Positions 25,013 to 34,804 of a stretch of DNA of 64,000 nucleotides are shown piece after piece. Under the pieces are notes generated by a model. That model had not been told where the DNA came from, ran no database searches, and saw nothing but the letters and a program-made list of their open reading frames with translations. A program made the position numbers and the translations under genes. The DNA comes from an uncultured Eubacteriaceae bacterium (GTDB lineage: Bacteria; Bacillota; Clostridia; Lachnospirales; CAG-274), in contig CAMMIW010000007.1 of the NCBI GenBank assembly GCA_946497035.1, positions 1 to 64,000 of the forward strand, read 5' to 3'. The number at the start of each line of letters is the position of its first letter. Position 1 is the first letter of the stretch.

Positions 25013-26176
25013 ATGAGAAGATTATTTACTTCTGAGTCAGTTACAGAAGGACACCCAGATAAAATTTGTGATCAAATATCAGATGCTATTTTAGATGCTA
25101 TTTTAGCAAAAGACCCTAACGCTAGGGTAGCTTGTGAAACTCTTGCAACAACAGGTTTAATTATGGTTGCAGGTGAGATAACTACAAATTGTTATGTAGA
25201 TATAGATAGTATTGCTAGAGAAACTGTTCGTGGAATAGGTTATGACAGAGCAAAATATGGCTTTGACTGTGATACTTGTGCTGTTATGACATCTTTAAAA
25301 GGCCAATCTCCAGATATAGCTCAAGGTGTAGATAGTGCTTTTGAAACTAGAGAAGATGATAAGCAAGATACAGGAGCAGGCGATCAAGGTATGATGTTTG
25401 GTTTTGCCTGTGATGAGACAGAAGATTATATGCCTATGCCTATATATCTTGCACATAAATTAACAAGACGCCTTTCAGAGGTTAGAAAAAATGGTACATT
25501 AGGTTATTTAAGACCAGATGGTAAAAGCCAAGTATCTGTAGAATATGATGATGATAAAGTTGTAAGAATAGACTCTATCGTTATATCTACACAACATAAT
25601 GAAAATATAAGCCACCAACAAATATGTGAAGATATTAAAAAACACGTTATAGAGGCTGTTATACCTGCTGAGCTTTTAGATAGCCAAACTAAATATTACA
25701 TAAATCCAACAGGTAGATTTGTTATAGGTGGCCCACAAGGAGATTGTGGTCTTACAGGTAGAAAAATAATAGTAGATACTTACGGTGGATATGCTAGCCA
25801 CGGTGGTGGTGCTTTTTCTGGTAAAGATCCTACAAAAGTAGACCGTTCTGGTGCTTATGCTGCTAGATATGTTGCTAAAAATATTGTTGCTAGCAAAATA
25901 GCTAAAAAATGTGAAATAGAGATAGCTTATGCTATAGGCGTTGCTAAACCTTTATCTATTTTAGTTAATACTTATGGTACAGGTAAAATATCTGATGATA
26001 AAATAGCAGAGCTTGTAAAAGAAAACTTTGATTTACGTCCAGCGGCTATTATTGAAAAATTTGATTTAAAAAGACCTATATATAAACAAACAGCTGCTTA
26101 TGGCCACTTTGGTAGAAACGACTTAGATTTACCTTGGGAAAAATTAGATATGGTTCATGTTTTTGAAAACTTATAA
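25013..26176 (+). CDS. metK: S-adenosylmethionine synthetase
   Basis: 387 residues, full length. Signature motifs are [34 protein letters not shown], and the P-loop-like [22 protein letters not shown]. It makes SAM from methionine and ATP. Its transcription is controlled by the S-box riboswitch in its long leader, which closes a feedback loop on the product. AGGAGG sits 7 bases before the ATG. Confidence 0.98.
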   Translation: MRRLFTSESVTEGHPDKICDQISDAILDAILAKDPNARVACETLATTGLIMVAGEITTNCYVDIDSIARETVRGIGYDRAKYGFDCDTCAVMTSLKGQSPDIAQGVDSAFETREDDKQDTGAGDQGMMFGFACDETEDYMPMPIYLAHKLTRRLSEVRKNGTLGYLRPDGKSQVSVEYDDDKVVRIDSIVISTQHNENISHQQICEDIKKHVIEAVIPAELLDSQTKYYINPTGRFVIGGPQGDCGLTGRKIIVDTYGGYASHGGGAFSGKDPTKVDRSGAYAARYVAKNIVASKIAKKCEIEIAYAIGVAKPLSILVNTYGTGKISDDKIAELVKENFDLRPAAIIEKFDLKRPIYKQTAAYGHFGRNDLDLPWEKLDMVHVFENL

Positions 26177-26190
26177 TATTAAAAATAAAA

Positions 26191-26224
26191 AGGTTGTAGT
26201 TAAAGATTTACTACAACTTTTTTA
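26191..26224. terminator. terminator between metK and dpaA (convergent)
   Basis: GTTGTAGT (26193-26200) pairs with ACTACAAC (26210-26217), then a run of T. It belongs to a set of look-alike hairpins with a GTAG..CTAC core. Confidence 0.85.
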
Positions 26225-26237
26225 TTTAAGCTATAAT

Positions 26238-27092
26238 CTAGTTTTTATTAAAACAAAAATCTATTATTTTATCTTTTAATATTTCACCTGCTGTATATGG
26301 TGCAACTCTTCCAGGTAAGCTAGGGCAATATATAGCTTGTAAATTTAATTCTCTAGCGTAGTTATAATCTAGACCACCAGGAGCACTAGCTAAATCTATT
26401 ATTATAGATTTTTTATCTACATTTAAAAGTATATCTTTATCTAATATTTCATAAGGAATAGTGTTAAAAATAAAATCATATTTATTTATATTTGATTTTA
26501 TTTTATATAAATTTATAGGATTTAAACCATAGGCTTTTATATAGGCTAAATCTTCATCTTTTCTATAAGTTACATCTACATTAGCACCTATACCTTTTAA
26601 CATATTTGCTAAAATTTTTCCGCATCTTCCATAACCTAAAACGAGGCTATTGCTATTAAATATAGTTTTATAGCTTTTTTCCATAGCTGTTTGGATAGCT
26701 CCTTCGGCAGTAGGTATAGCATTTAATATAGCTATAGAATTATCTTCAAAAAAATCAAATGTTTTTATATTATTTTTTAAAAGGGTATCTTTTATTTGGC
26801 TATTTATTACCCCACCTAAAAACATTTTTATATTATATTTTATAGATTTTTCTATAAGTAAGTTTATATTTATATTTTCATTATCAATATTAAAAACATT
26901 ATTATTATCTTTTGTAAATGGTATAGGAACTATTAAAATATCTATTTTTTCTAAAAATTTATCTAAATTTTTAATATTATTTTCATCATCTATAAATTTA
27001 TTATTATGTGTATATACTATATAATTTTCATTAGTTAACATTTCATATAAAAATTTATATCTAAAGTCGCCACCTAATATGCCAAAAATCAT
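26238..27092 (-). CDS. dpaA: dipicolinate synthase subunit A
   Basis: 284 residues (SpoVFA). An N-terminal lobe with the family opening FGILGGDFRYKFLYEML is followed by a Rossmann nucleotide-binding domain SLVLGYGRCGKILANMLKGIGA (about 150-172) and the end PSLPGRVAPYTAGEILKDKI. With DpaB it oxidises dihydrodipicolinate to dipicolinic acid in the mother cell; DPA then fills the spore core. Unusually dpaB does not follow: the next thing downstream is the metK terminator. Confidence 0.9.
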   Translation of the reverse strand: MIFGILGGDFRYKFLYEMLTNENYIVYTHNNKFIDDENNIKNLDKFLEKIDILIVPIPFTKDNNNVFNIDNENININLLIEKSIKYNIKMFLGGVINSQIKDTLLKNNIKTFDFFEDNSIAILNAIPTAEGAIQTAMEKSYKTIFNSNSLVLGYGRCGKILANMLKGIGANVDVTYRKDEDLAYIKAYGLNPINLYKIKSNINKYDFIFNTIPYEILDKDILLNVDKKSIIIDLASAPGGLDYNYARELNLQAIYCPSLPGRVAPYTAGEILKDKIIDFCFNKN

Positions 27093-27722
27093 TTTAACAA
27101 CTCCTTTCTTATTTATATTATGCAGCTAACTAAACTTTAGATTATGTCCTAAAAATATTTTTAACCTTAAAAGGCTATAGATTTTTATCTATAGCCTTTT
27201 AAGGTTGTTATATCTTATTATTAGTTTTTATTATATTAAAACTTTCCCCAAAAAATAATATAATTATAAATTTTAAAATAATAAGATGGAGTTTGGATTA
27301 TAATAGTATAATTTATAGCAAATAAATTTTAATTATACCTAAAATATATACAAAAATTATAATAGATAATTATTAAAATTTATAGAGCTAACGCAAATAA
27401 TAGAAAAAGATATAAATTATAAAGTTTCAAAAAGTAAAAATAAAATAAAATCTATTTATATAAAATTTTTATAATCAATAAAAAATTGTAAATACTAGTC
27501 AATAAATATATAATAACATAAAATATTATAAAAAAATAAAAATAAGAGTGAAATGCTATAAAAGTAGTGTGAAATAACCAAATAATACTAATAATAAATA
27601 AAGTATATTATATAAAATAAAACTATATTTTACTTTATATTAATTAATAATATGTAATATTTTAAAACTTTTTTGATATTAAAATATAACATATTATAAA
27701 CTTTAATTTTATTTGTAAAAAA
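27093..27722. other. 630-bp gene-free AT-rich region
   Basis: No coding frame I can support on either strand. It contains the 20-bp perfect hairpin at 27163-27206 and short AT repeats. The dpaA leader at its left end has AAAGGAG 8 bases before the ATG. It may hold decayed sequence, but I recognise none. Confidence 0.5.
27163..27206. repeat. 20-bp perfect inverted repeat with TTTT loop
   Basis: Left arm 27163-27182 (AACCTTAAAAGGCTATAGAT) is the exact reverse complement of 27187-27206. It is not followed by a T tract on the plus strand and is about 70 bases upstream of dpaA. Core GGCTATAGAT / ATCTATAGCC resembles the terminator family of this window. Confidence 0.8.
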
Positions 27723-28433
27723 TTATTTTTCAAATATATTATTTAAGTTTTTTAAATATTTACGTCTTGATTTACTTATAGGTATAATATGATTATTTGG
27801 CATAATTAGTTTATCTGTAGAAAACTTTGAAATAGCATTATAATTTACAATATATGATCTATGAGCATAAAAAAACTTATGTTTATCTAATTTTATATAT
27901 ATATCTTTTAATTTGTTATTTATAATTATTTCTTCATTATTTGTTATCAATTTTGTATTTTTATTATAACCTTCAAAATATAAAATATCTTTAATATAAA
28001 CTTTGCTTATTAATTTATCTTTTTTATAATAAAAAATACCAAAATCTACATTTAAACATTTAATCATTTTATCTAAATTTTTTAAAATTTTATTTTTAGA
28101 TACAGGTTTTATAAAAAAATTAAAAGGTCTTACCTCAAATAATTTTAAATTATAATATTCGTTAGATGATATATATAATATTTTGGTTGTTTCATCTTTA
28201 AGTTGTTCTCTTATATATAGGCCAATATCTAAGCCGTTAATTTCCCCTATATATATATCTAGAAATATAATATCATATTTATTACCATTTTTTAAATATT
28301 TATAGAGCTGTTCACCAGAATAAAAAATATCAATATTAAAAGGTAAAACATTTTTTTTAGAATATTGAATAAAAATTTTTTCTAGCTCAGAGCAAAAATT
28401 ATTATTATTATCGCAAATTGCTATATTAATCAT
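27723..28433 (-). CDS. LytTR-family response regulator (AgrA/VirR-like)
   Basis: 236 residues from the ATG at 28433, which has AGGAGG 7 bases upstream; a longer frame to 28454 has no ribosome binding site. Receiver domain 1-120: acidic pocket AICDNNN, phospho-acceptor Asp in IIFLDIYIGEINGLD, conserved Lys in FFIKPVSK. LytTR DNA-binding domain about 135-234 (FYYKKDKLISKVYIKDILYFEGYNK, HRSYIVNYNAI). No histidine kinase or peptide gene lies beside it, so it is an orphan here. Confidence 0.9.
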   Translation of the reverse strand: MINIAICDNNNNFCSELEKIFIQYSKKNVLPFNIDIFYSGEQLYKYLKNGNKYDIIFLDIYIGEINGLDIGLYIREQLKDETTKILYISSNEYYNLKLFEVRPFNFFIKPVSKNKILKNLDKMIKCLNVDFGIFYYKKDKLISKVYIKDILYFEGYNKNTKLITNNEEIIINNKLKDIYIKLDKHKFFYAHRSYIVNYNAISKFSTDKLIMPNNHIIPISKSRRKYLKNLNNIFEK

Positions 28434-28582
28434 ATAAGCCCTCCTGCTTATCATTAGTCAATATAATTGGATTATACTTTAAAATTGTCATTTTTTCAAC
28501 TTATATGTAGAAAAGACTATCAATTTCAAAAAAAATATGATATAATGTAATAAAATTTATATTTTAAGGAGGATATTATATA

Positions 28583-29047
28583 ATGAAGTGTCCTTTTTGC
28601 TACAATGAAGATACAAAAGTTATAGATACTAGAAGTATAGAAGATAATACTATTATTAAAAGAAGAAGACTTTGTGAAAAATGTAATGAAAGATTTAACA
28701 CTTATGAAAAATTAGATATTATACCTATATCGGTTGTAAAAAGAGATATGACAAGAGAACCTTTTGAAACAGATAAACTTTTAAAAGGTATTTTATTAGC
28801 TTGTAACAAAAGGCCTATATCTATGAATGATATTGAACAATTAGTAAAAGAAATAGAAAATAAAGTATATACTAGTGGTAAAAAAGAAATTAATAGCCGA
28901 GATATAGGTGAGATGGTTATAGAAAAATTAAAAATAATAGATCCTATAGCATATGTTAGGTTTGCATCTGTTTATAAAGAGTTTAAAGATATAGATTCTT
29001 TTATAGAAGAAGTTGGAAAAGTTTTTAAAAATACAAAAAATATGTAA
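28583..29047 (+). CDS. nrdR: transcriptional repressor NrdR
   Basis: 154 residues. A zinc ribbon (MKCPFCYN, then LCEKCNERFNTYE; Cys3, Cys6, Cys31, Cys34) and an ATP-cone domain (VVKRDMTREPFETDKLLKGILLACNKRPI). It senses dATP/ATP and represses ribonucleotide reductase genes. AAGGAGG lies before the ATG and an extended -10 (TGATATAAT, 28538-28546) upstream. Confidence 0.96.
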   Translation: MKCPFCYNEDTKVIDTRSIEDNTIIKRRRLCEKCNERFNTYEKLDIIPISVVKRDMTREPFETDKLLKGILLACNKRPISMNDIEQLVKEIENKVYTSGKKEINSRDIGEMVIEKLKIIDPIAYVRFASVYKEFKDIDSFIEEVGKVFKNTKNM

Positions 29048-29073
29048 AGCTGTAGGTTTTAATCTACAGCTTT
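29046..29073 (+). terminator. hairpin after nrdR
   Basis: AAAGCTGTAG / CTACAGCTTT overlapping the nrdR stop codon. The T tract is short, so termination may be weak. Member of the GTAG..CTAC hairpin set. Confidence 0.7.
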
Positions 29074-29269
29074 AATGTTAAACATAATTATATAAAAATT
29101 TTTAGCTTTATTGGTTTTTTATTATTATAGTATATTTTTTTCTTTTTAATAATATTTAACTAACATTTATTATAGAGCTAATTTATTATATATTTTTAAT
29201 AATTAAAAATTTTAAAAATTTAAATTAAAATTATTAATATAAGACATAATAAATGAAAGGGGTTTTTAT

Positions 29270-30361
29270 ATGAAAAAAATAGGTTTTTTCATTTTTTCTT
29301 ATTTTATATTATTAATTTTAACTGGTTGTACTAAATCTGAAAATAATCAAAAGGAGGTTAAAAAAATGGATATGCCACAATCTTATGTTAACGTTGAAAA
29401 TGCTAAAGAAATTTATTTTGCTGGTGGTTGTTTTTGGGGTATTGAAAAATTATTTGAAAGTATAGATGGTGTTTTAACAGCAGAAAGCGGCTATGCAAAT
29501 GGAAAAGAAGAAATTGTTCCAGACTATGAAATAGTTTTAAGAGGTGATACAGGTTATAGAGAAACTGTTAAAGTTGTATATGATCCATCTAAAGTTACTT
29601 TAGAGCAGCTTCTTACAGCATTTTTCTATGTTATAGACCCTACAGTAGAAAAAAGACAAGGTAATGATATAGGAGATCAATATCAAACAGGTGTTTATTT
29701 TGTAGATGACGAATCTAAAAGTATAGTTGAAAAATTTGTTAACGAAGAAAAGAAAAAATATAAAAAATTTGTAGTAGAGATAGAACCTTTAAGCAGATTT
29801 TTCTTAGCAGAAGAATATCACCAAGATTATTTATATAAAAATCCTAATGGATATTGCCATATTGTGCCAAAAACATTTGATGAAATAAATGATATTATTA
29901 AAGATGTGCCTAAATCAAATAACTATGTTAAACCTAGTGATAAAGAATTAAAAAATAACCTTACAGATATACAATATAATGTAACTCAAAATGCGGGAAC
30001 AGAAAGAGCATTTACAGGTGAATATTGGGATTTTTTTGAAAAAGGTATTTATGTAGATATAACAACAGGTGAACCTTTATTTTCTTCTTTAGATAAATAT
30101 GAAAGTAGCTGCGGTTGGCCTAGCTTTACAGCTCCTATAAGTGAAGAAAATGTAACATTTAAAGAAGATAAATCTTTTGGAATGGATAGAACAGAGGTTA
30201 AGAGTAACTCGGGAGATGCTCATTTAGGCCACGTTTTTTATAATGATCCAGAAAGCCCTAATGGTGTAAGATATTGTATTAATAGTGCATCTTTAAAATT
30301 TATCCCATATGATGAAATGGAAGAAAAAGGCTATGGACATTTATTATATATTTTTGAATAA
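29270..30361 (+). CDS. msrAB: methionine sulfoxide reductase MsrA-MsrB fusion, lipoprotein
   Basis: 363 residues. Residues 1-20 form a lipoprotein signal with lipobox LTGC (Cys20). MsrA domain about 47-205 with catalytic [11 protein letters not shown], MsrB domain about 225-360 with [17 protein letters not shown] and the catalytic [11 protein letters not shown]. It reduces both S- and R-methionine sulfoxides, here probably on the outer face of the membrane. MsrB lacks the CxxC zinc pairs. A second ribosome binding site AAGGAGG (29351-29357) and in-frame ATG (29366) right after the signal could give a cytosolic form. Confidence 0.93.
   Translation: MKKIGFFIFSYFILLILTGCTKSENNQKEVKKMDMPQSYVNVENAKEIYFAGGCFWGIEKLFESIDGVLTAESGYANGKEEIVPDYEIVLRGDTGYRETVKVVYDPSKVTLEQLLTAFFYVIDPTVEKRQGNDIGDQYQTGVYFVDDESKSIVEKFVNEEKKKYKKFVVEIEPLSRFFLAEEYHQDYLYKNPNGYCHIVPKTFDEINDIIKDVPKSNNYVKPSDKELKNNLTDIQYNVTQNAGTERAFTGEYWDFFEKGIYVDITTGEPLFSSLDKYESSCGWPSFTAPISEENVTFKEDKSFGMDRTEVKSNSGDAHLGHVFYNDPESPNGVRYCINSASLKFIPYDEMEEKGYGHLLYIFE
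29351..29368 (+). promoter_or_regulatory. internal ribosome binding site and alternative start in msrAB
   Basis: AAGGAGG at 29351-29357, 8-base spacer, in-frame ATG at 29366. The upstream ATG at 29270 also has a good site (GAAAGGGG). Translation from 29366 gives 331 residues without the lipoprotein signal but with both catalytic domains. Confidence 0.6.
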
Positions 30362-30374
30362 ATGTAAATTTATA

Positions 30375-30403
30375 AAAGGCTGTAGATAAAATCTACAGCC
30401 TAA
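30375..30403. terminator. hairpin between msrAB and clpX (convergent)
   Basis: AGGCTGTAGAT-AAA-ATCTACAGCCT, perfect 11-bp stem. T tract is better on the minus strand (CCTTTTATAAATTT), so it mainly suits clpX. Confidence 0.75.
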
Positions 30404-30499
30404 ATTAATAATTAAGTAATATTATATAAAAGGTAAGAGTTATATTTATTTTAACTATTACGTTATTATTTTAATATTAACAATTTAAAAATAATTTAT

Positions 30500-31756
30500 T
30501 TATGCAAGTTCTTGGTTATTTTTATATATAAAAACTGGTTGTTCTTCTTTATTAACAACTTTTTCATTTATTAAACATTTTTCAATAGTATCATTTGAAG
30601 GTATTTCATACATAATGTCTGTCATAAAGCTTTCAACAATAGCACGAAGACCACGAGCACCTGTTTCTTGAGATATAGCCTTTTTAGCTATAGCTCTTAT
30701 AGCAGGTTCATCAAATTCTAATGTTACACCATCTAATTGGAAAAGATATTGATATTGTCTAATAAGTGCATTTTTAGGCTCTGTTAATATAGATATTAAA
30801 GAGTCTTCATCTAAGTTATTTAAAGTAACAACAACATGCATACGGCCTATAAGCTCTGGTATAAGGCCAAATTTATGCAAATCTTGTGGTAAAACATCTT
30901 TTAATATTTCTCCAGATATAAGCTCTTGTTTAGACTGTACCTCAGCACCAAAACCTATAACTTTATTTTTAGTTCTTTTTTGAATAACTTTTTCAAGGCC
31001 GCTAAATGCACCACCACATATAAACAATATGTTAGATGTATCTATTTGAATAAACTCTTGATGAGGGTGTTTTCTACCACCTTGTGGTGGAACAGAAGCA
31101 ATAGTACCCTCTAATATTTTTAAAAGAGCTTGCTGAACACCCTCTCCGCTAACATCTCTTGTTATAGATGGGTTATCTGCTTTTCTAGCTATTTTATCAA
31201 TTTCATCTATATAAATAATACCTCTTTGAGCTCTTTCAATATCAAAATCGGCAGCTTGTATTATTTTTAAAAGTATATTTTCAACATCTTCGCCAACATA
31301 TCCTGCCTCTGTAAGGCTTGTAGCATCTGCAATAGCAAAAGGAACATCTATAAGCCTAGCCAATGTTTGAGCAAGTAAGGTTTTACCTGTACCAGTAGGG
31401 CCTATTAATAAAACATTACTTTTTTGTAGCTCTACATTGCTTTCTATAGGATTAGAAGTTATTCTTTTATAATGGTTATAAACAGCAACTGATAAAGCTT
31501 TTTTAGCGTCATCTTGGCCTATAACATATTGATCTAAGTATTCTCTTATTTCTTTTGGTTTTGGTAAATTAAAGTCAGAAGAATATTCAGAATGTATAGG
31601 CTCGGCAGGAAACTCTTCATATATTATTTGACAACAAAGATCTACACATTCATCACATATATATATATTTTTAGGGCCTGCAACTAATTTTTTAGCCTCA
31701 TCTTGAGATTTTCCACAAAATGAACAGCTTATTTTATGATCATCTTTTGAAGGCAT
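30500..31756 (-). CDS. clpX: ATP-dependent Clp protease ATP-binding subunit ClpX
   Basis: 418 residues. The N-terminal zinc-binding domain ([17 protein letters not shown]), Walker [12 protein letters not shown], pore loop [12 protein letters not shown], Walker [12 protein letters not shown], sensor and arginine-finger region [18 protein letters not shown] are intact. The hexamer unfolds substrates and feeds them to ClpP. It starts 17 bases after clpP on the same strand: operon clpP-clpX. Confidence 0.98.
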   Translation of the reverse strand: MPSKDDHKISCSFCGKSQDEAKKLVAGPKNIYICDECVDLCCQIIYEEFPAEPIHSEYSSDFNLPKPKEIREYLDQYVIGQDDAKKALSVAVYNHYKRITSNPIESNVELQKSNVLLIGPTGTGKTLLAQTLARLIDVPFAIADATSLTEAGYVGEDVENILLKIIQAADFDIERAQRGIIYIDEIDKIARKADNPSITRDVSGEGVQQALLKILEGTIASVPPQGGRKHPHQEFIQIDTSNILFICGGAFSGLEKVIQKRTKNKVIGFGAEVQSKQELISGEILKDVLPQDLHKFGLIPELIGRMHVVVTLNNLDEDSLISILTEPKNALIRQYQYLFQLDGVTLEFDEPAIRAIAKKAISQETGARGLRAIVESFMTDIMYEIPSNDTIEKCLINEKVVNKEEQPVFIYKNNQELA

Positions 31757-31773
31757 CTATTTCAACTCCTTAA

Positions 31774-32358
31774 TTATTGTGGTTTTGTAATAACATTGTC
31801 TATAAGGCCATAAGCTTTAGCCTCTTCACTAGACATATAGTTATCTCTTTCTGTATCATTTTTAATAGTTTCTAAAGATTGTCCAGTATTTTCAGAAAGC
31901 ATTTGGTTTAATTTATTTTTAATTTTTAATATTTGTTCTACCTGAATTTGCATATCTGTAGCTTGGCCTCTAGCACCACCTAAAGGCTGATGTATCATAA
32001 TTTCTGCATTAGGTAGAGCATATCTTTTACCTTTAGCACCGCCAGCTAAAAGAAAAGCACCCATACTAGCCGCAAGACCAATACAAATAGTAGAAACATC
32101 AGGCTTAATATATTGCATAGTATCATATATAGCAAGGCCTGCTGTAACAGAGCCACCAGGGCTATTTATATAAAGGCTAATATCTTTATCAGGATCTTCT
32201 GCCGCTAAAAACAAAAGTTGGGCAACAACTAAACTAGCAGTAGTATCGTTTACTTCTTCACCTAAAAATATAATTCTATCTTTTAAAAGTCTTGAATAAA
32301 TATCATAAGAACGTTCACCAGCGTTAGTTTGATCAACAACCATAGGTACTAAACTCAT
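31774..32358 (-). CDS. clpP: ATP-dependent Clp protease proteolytic subunit
   Basis: 194 residues. Catalytic triad: Ser in [14 protein letters not shown], His in [13 protein letters not shown], Asp in the [14 protein letters not shown] segment. Processing region [25 protein letters not shown] is normal. It forms the tetradecameric chamber with ClpX. AAGGAGG lies 8 bases before the ATG. Confidence 0.98.
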   Translation of the reverse strand: MSLVPMVVDQTNAGERSYDIYSRLLKDRIIFLGEEVNDTTASLVVAQLLFLAAEDPDKDISLYINSPGGSVTAGLAIYDTMQYIKPDVSTICIGLAASMGAFLLAGGAKGKRYALPNAEIMIHQPLGGARGQATDMQIQVEQILKIKNKLNQMLSENTGQSLETIKNDTERDNYMSSEEAKAYGLIDNVITKPQ

Positions 32359-32469
32359 AAAAATCCTCCTTAAAGTGTAATATATAAAATTTTCTAAAAA
32401 TATTATATCCCAATTTATGTAAATTATGCTTTTAATTAATAATTTTAATCCAAAATTTTAAGTTTTATA

Positions 32470-32590
32470 TAAATATCGTAGTATATAGATTGATAACATG
32501 ATAGTATTATTAAAATTGGCTGTGGTTAGGATTATATATCTTAAACCTTACCTTTTTATTTAAACTTCAATAATTGAAAAAACATTTTTT
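32470..32590 (-). repeat. dispersed intergenic element, copy B
   Basis: In minus orientation: CAATTATTGAAGTTTAAA, then AAGGTAAGGTTTAAGATATA, AATCCTAACCACAGCCAATT and TTATCAATCTATATACTACG. It lies between the tig terminator and clpP, in the same direction as both. It shares ATAGATTGATAA (32485-32496) with copy D. Confidence 0.6.
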
Positions 32591-32592
32591 AT

Positions 32593-32628
32593 AAAACAAA
32601 AAGAGGTAAAAAAACCTCTTTTTGTTTT
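32593..32628 (-). terminator. intrinsic terminator after tig
   Basis: Perfect 14-bp stem AAAACAAAAAGAGG / CCTCTTTTTGTTTT with an 8-nt A-rich loop; on the minus strand it ends in T. Confidence 0.93.
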
Positions 32629-32637
32629 AAGTTAATA

Positions 32638-33930
32638 TTATTCAGCTTCTGGTTGAACAGAATTTTTTACTAAAAAGTCAAGAGCTTTTTGAGTTTTTAA
32701 GTCTTTAATAATATTTTCTTTTTCTTCTTCACCAAAGATACTTTCAATTTTTTCTTTATCTATGCGATAAGCTTCTGCAATGCGAGTTAATTCTGCATCG
32801 ATGTCTTTTTCAGAAACTTTAACCTTTTCTGCTTCTGCAACAGCTTCTAAAGCTAATCTACCTTTAACTTGTTTTTCACAAATTATACGATAAGCTTCTC
32901 TCATATTTTCTAGGCTTTGTCCCATATAATTTAAGTAAGCATCTAAAGTTAAACCTTGAGCACCAATACCGTTTCTAAATTCGTTAATTTTATTATCAAT
33001 TTCAAGCTCAATCATAGCTTCAGGTATGTCTACTTCAACTTTTTCTATTAAAGCTTCTAAAACAGTTTCTTTCATTTTTTTGTCTGCTTCTTCTTTTTTC
33101 ATAGCAGTAAGCTTAGATTTAATGTCTTTTTTATAATCTTTTAAAGTTTCAAATTCTGTAGTATCTTGAACAAATTCATCATTTAATTCTGGAAGAATTT
33201 TTTCGTTAATTTCATTAATTTTCACTTTAAATGTAGCTGGTTTAGAAGCTAATTCTTCTTTACCATAGTTTTCTGGGAAAGTAACGTTAACGTCAAATTC
33301 ATCACCAATATTTTTACCAATAATTTGATCTTCAAAAGTGTCTATAAAAGTTTTAGAGCCTATTTCAAGGTCATATTTTTCACCTTTGCCACCTTCAAAA
33401 GCAACACCATCAATAAATCCTTCAAAATCGATATTTACTAAATCGCCTTTTTTAACTGCTCTATCTGTAACAGGGTTAATTCTTGAATGTTTTTCTCTTT
33501 CTCTATTAAGGTAAGCTTCTACGTCATCTTTGTTAACAGTAGTGCTAGGTTTTTCACATATAAGGCCTTTATATTCAGAGATTTTAACTTCAGGTTTAGT
33601 ATAAACAATAGCAGTAAATACAACGCCTTCTTCTTTAGAAACGCTTTCTACGTCTATTTCTGGTCTTGAAACAATTTCTAATTTGCTTTCTTTGGCAGCT
33701 TTAGGGTAAGCATCTTTTAAAACAAAGTTAAAGGCATCATCATAAAATACTTCAACACCGTAAGTTTTTTCTATAATTTGTCTAGGAACTTTGCCTTTTC
33801 TAAAACCTTTAATATTAAAATGTTTTTGGTTTTTATTGAAAGAATAGTCTAAACCTTCTTTAAATTTTTCAGCACTAACAGAAAATGTTAATTTGTATTT
33901 ATTAATGTCTATATTTTCAACATTATTCAT
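32638..33930 (-). CDS. tig: trigger factor
   Basis: 430 residues. The ribosome-binding domain has the GFRKGKVPRQIIEK signature (about 40-53), followed by the FKBP-type prolyl isomerase domain (VKKGDLVNIDFEGFIDGVAFEGGKGEKYDLEIGSKTF) and a helical C-terminal chaperone cage. It binds nascent chains at the ribosomal exit. Upstream of clpP-clpX on the same strand, the usual grouping, but separated here by a terminator and a repeat element. Confidence 0.97.
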   Translation of the reverse strand: MNNVENIDINKYKLTFSVSAEKFKEGLDYSFNKNQKHFNIKGFRKGKVPRQIIEKTYGVEVFYDDAFNFVLKDAYPKAAKESKLEIVSRPEIDVESVSKEEGVVFTAIVYTKPEVKISEYKGLICEKPSTTVNKDDVEAYLNREREKHSRINPVTDRAVKKGDLVNIDFEGFIDGVAFEGGKGEKYDLEIGSKTFIDTFEDQIIGKNIGDEFDVNVTFPENYGKEELASKPATFKVKINEINEKILPELNDEFVQDTTEFETLKDYKKDIKSKLTAMKKEEADKKMKETVLEALIEKVEVDIPEAMIELEIDNKINEFRNGIGAQGLTLDAYLNYMGQSLENMREAYRIICEKQVKGRLALEAVAEAEKVKVSEKDIDAELTRIAEAYRIDKEKIESIFGEEEKENIIKDLKTQKALDFLVKNSVQPEAE

Positions 33931-33989
33931 TTATTTTTCCTCCTTAAAATCTTGGTAAAAATTACATATAGTAAATTACATATGGCTTA

Positions 33990-34018
33990 ATTATAACATA
34001 GGGTAAAATAAAAATCAA
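33990..34018 (-). promoter_or_regulatory. sigma-A promoter of tig
   Basis: On the minus strand TTGATT (34018-34013), 17-bp spacer, TATAAT (33995-33990). The -35 overlaps the stop codon of the upstream PAP2 gene. Confidence 0.7.
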
Positions 34019-34563
34019 TTATTTTTATTATTAAAGTTTAAAACTTTATGTTTAAATATAGCTATAACAAATAATGCTACTATTATGCCTAATAAAGCCC
34101 CTGTTAAAACATCTGTAGGATAATGAACCAATAATATAACCCTTGAAAGAGCTATTAATAAAGCTAATATATATGCTATTATACCCCATTTTTTGTTTGT
34201 ATAGTATATACAGGTTGCACCAATAAAAGATGACATGCTATGGCCAGATGGAAAAGAAAAACCACCTGGTGGAGCTATAAAAGGTATTAGTGAAAGCTCT
34301 ATAAAAGGGCGAGGCCTTTCAAAGATATGTTTTAATATGCCATTGCCTATTATTGAGCCTAAAATTAAGGAAAAAAGCATTATAATACCATTTTTTCTAG
34401 TAGATTTTTTTATTATTAAAAATATACCAAAAGCTATCCATATAAGGCCTGCATCTCCAAGATGAGTTATAAAAGAAAACATATCTTTTATGATGGGATA
34501 GTTTGATATTGTATCATTCATATAAAGTATAACGCTTTTATCAAAATTAAAAATTGTATCCAT
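34015..34563 (-). CDS. PAP2-family membrane phosphatase (undecaprenyl-diphosphatase-like)
   Basis: 182 residues with five to six transmembrane segments. The three-part phosphatase signature is complete: KHIFERPRP (KX6RP), FPSGHSMSS (PSGH) and SRVILLVHYPTDVLTG (SRX5HX3D). Likely dephosphorylates a lipid pyrophosphate such as undecaprenyl diphosphate (BcrC-like) on the outer membrane face. It is divergent from rplU. Confidence 0.88.
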   Translation of the reverse strand: MDTIFNFDKSVILYMNDTISNYPIIKDMFSFITHLGDAGLIWIAFGIFLIIKKSTRKNGIIMLFSLILGSIIGNGILKHIFERPRPFIELSLIPFIAPPGGFSFPSGHSMSSFIGATCIYYTNKKWGIIAYILALLIALSRVILLVHYPTDVLTGALLGIIVALFVIAIFKHKVLNFNNKNN

Positions 34564-34701
34564 ACTTACCTCACAAAATTTTATAGTTTATTTATTATAT
34601 CACAAAAATAAAATAAATAAATATAATTTGTGAAAAAACAATTTATTTATGTGAAAATTTATACAAAAGTTAGATTTTAGCCAAATTAAGCATTTTTTAT
34701 G

Positions 34702-34730
34702 TTGACAAAAATAGGGGATAATGTTATAAT
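34702..34730 (+). promoter_or_regulatory. sigma-A promoter of rplU-prp-rpmA
   Basis: TTGACA (34702-34707), 17-bp spacer, TATAAT (34725-34730), perfect consensus. Confidence 0.92.
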
Positions 34731-34737
34731 ATTTATT

Positions 34738-34790
34738 GTTTGCCGCACAGAGAGGTTTAAGCTTAGCACCGTATCTGGCGAGTTATTTTT
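34738..34790 (+). ncRNA. L21 ribosomal-protein leader
   Basis: GC-richer segment with TTTGCCGCACAGAGAGG, TTTAAGCTTAGCACCG and TCTGGCGAGTTA between the promoter and the rplU ribosome binding site. It agrees with the Firmicute L21 leader motif used for autogenous control of this operon; I matched it from memory of the motif. Confidence 0.7.
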
Positions 34791-34804
34791 AAGGAGGTGT
34801 ACTA

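Noticed and set aside
27093-27722. Possible small peptide gene (AgrD-like) beside the LytTR regulator
   Set aside because: No frame with a ribosome binding site and sensible composition could be found on either strand.
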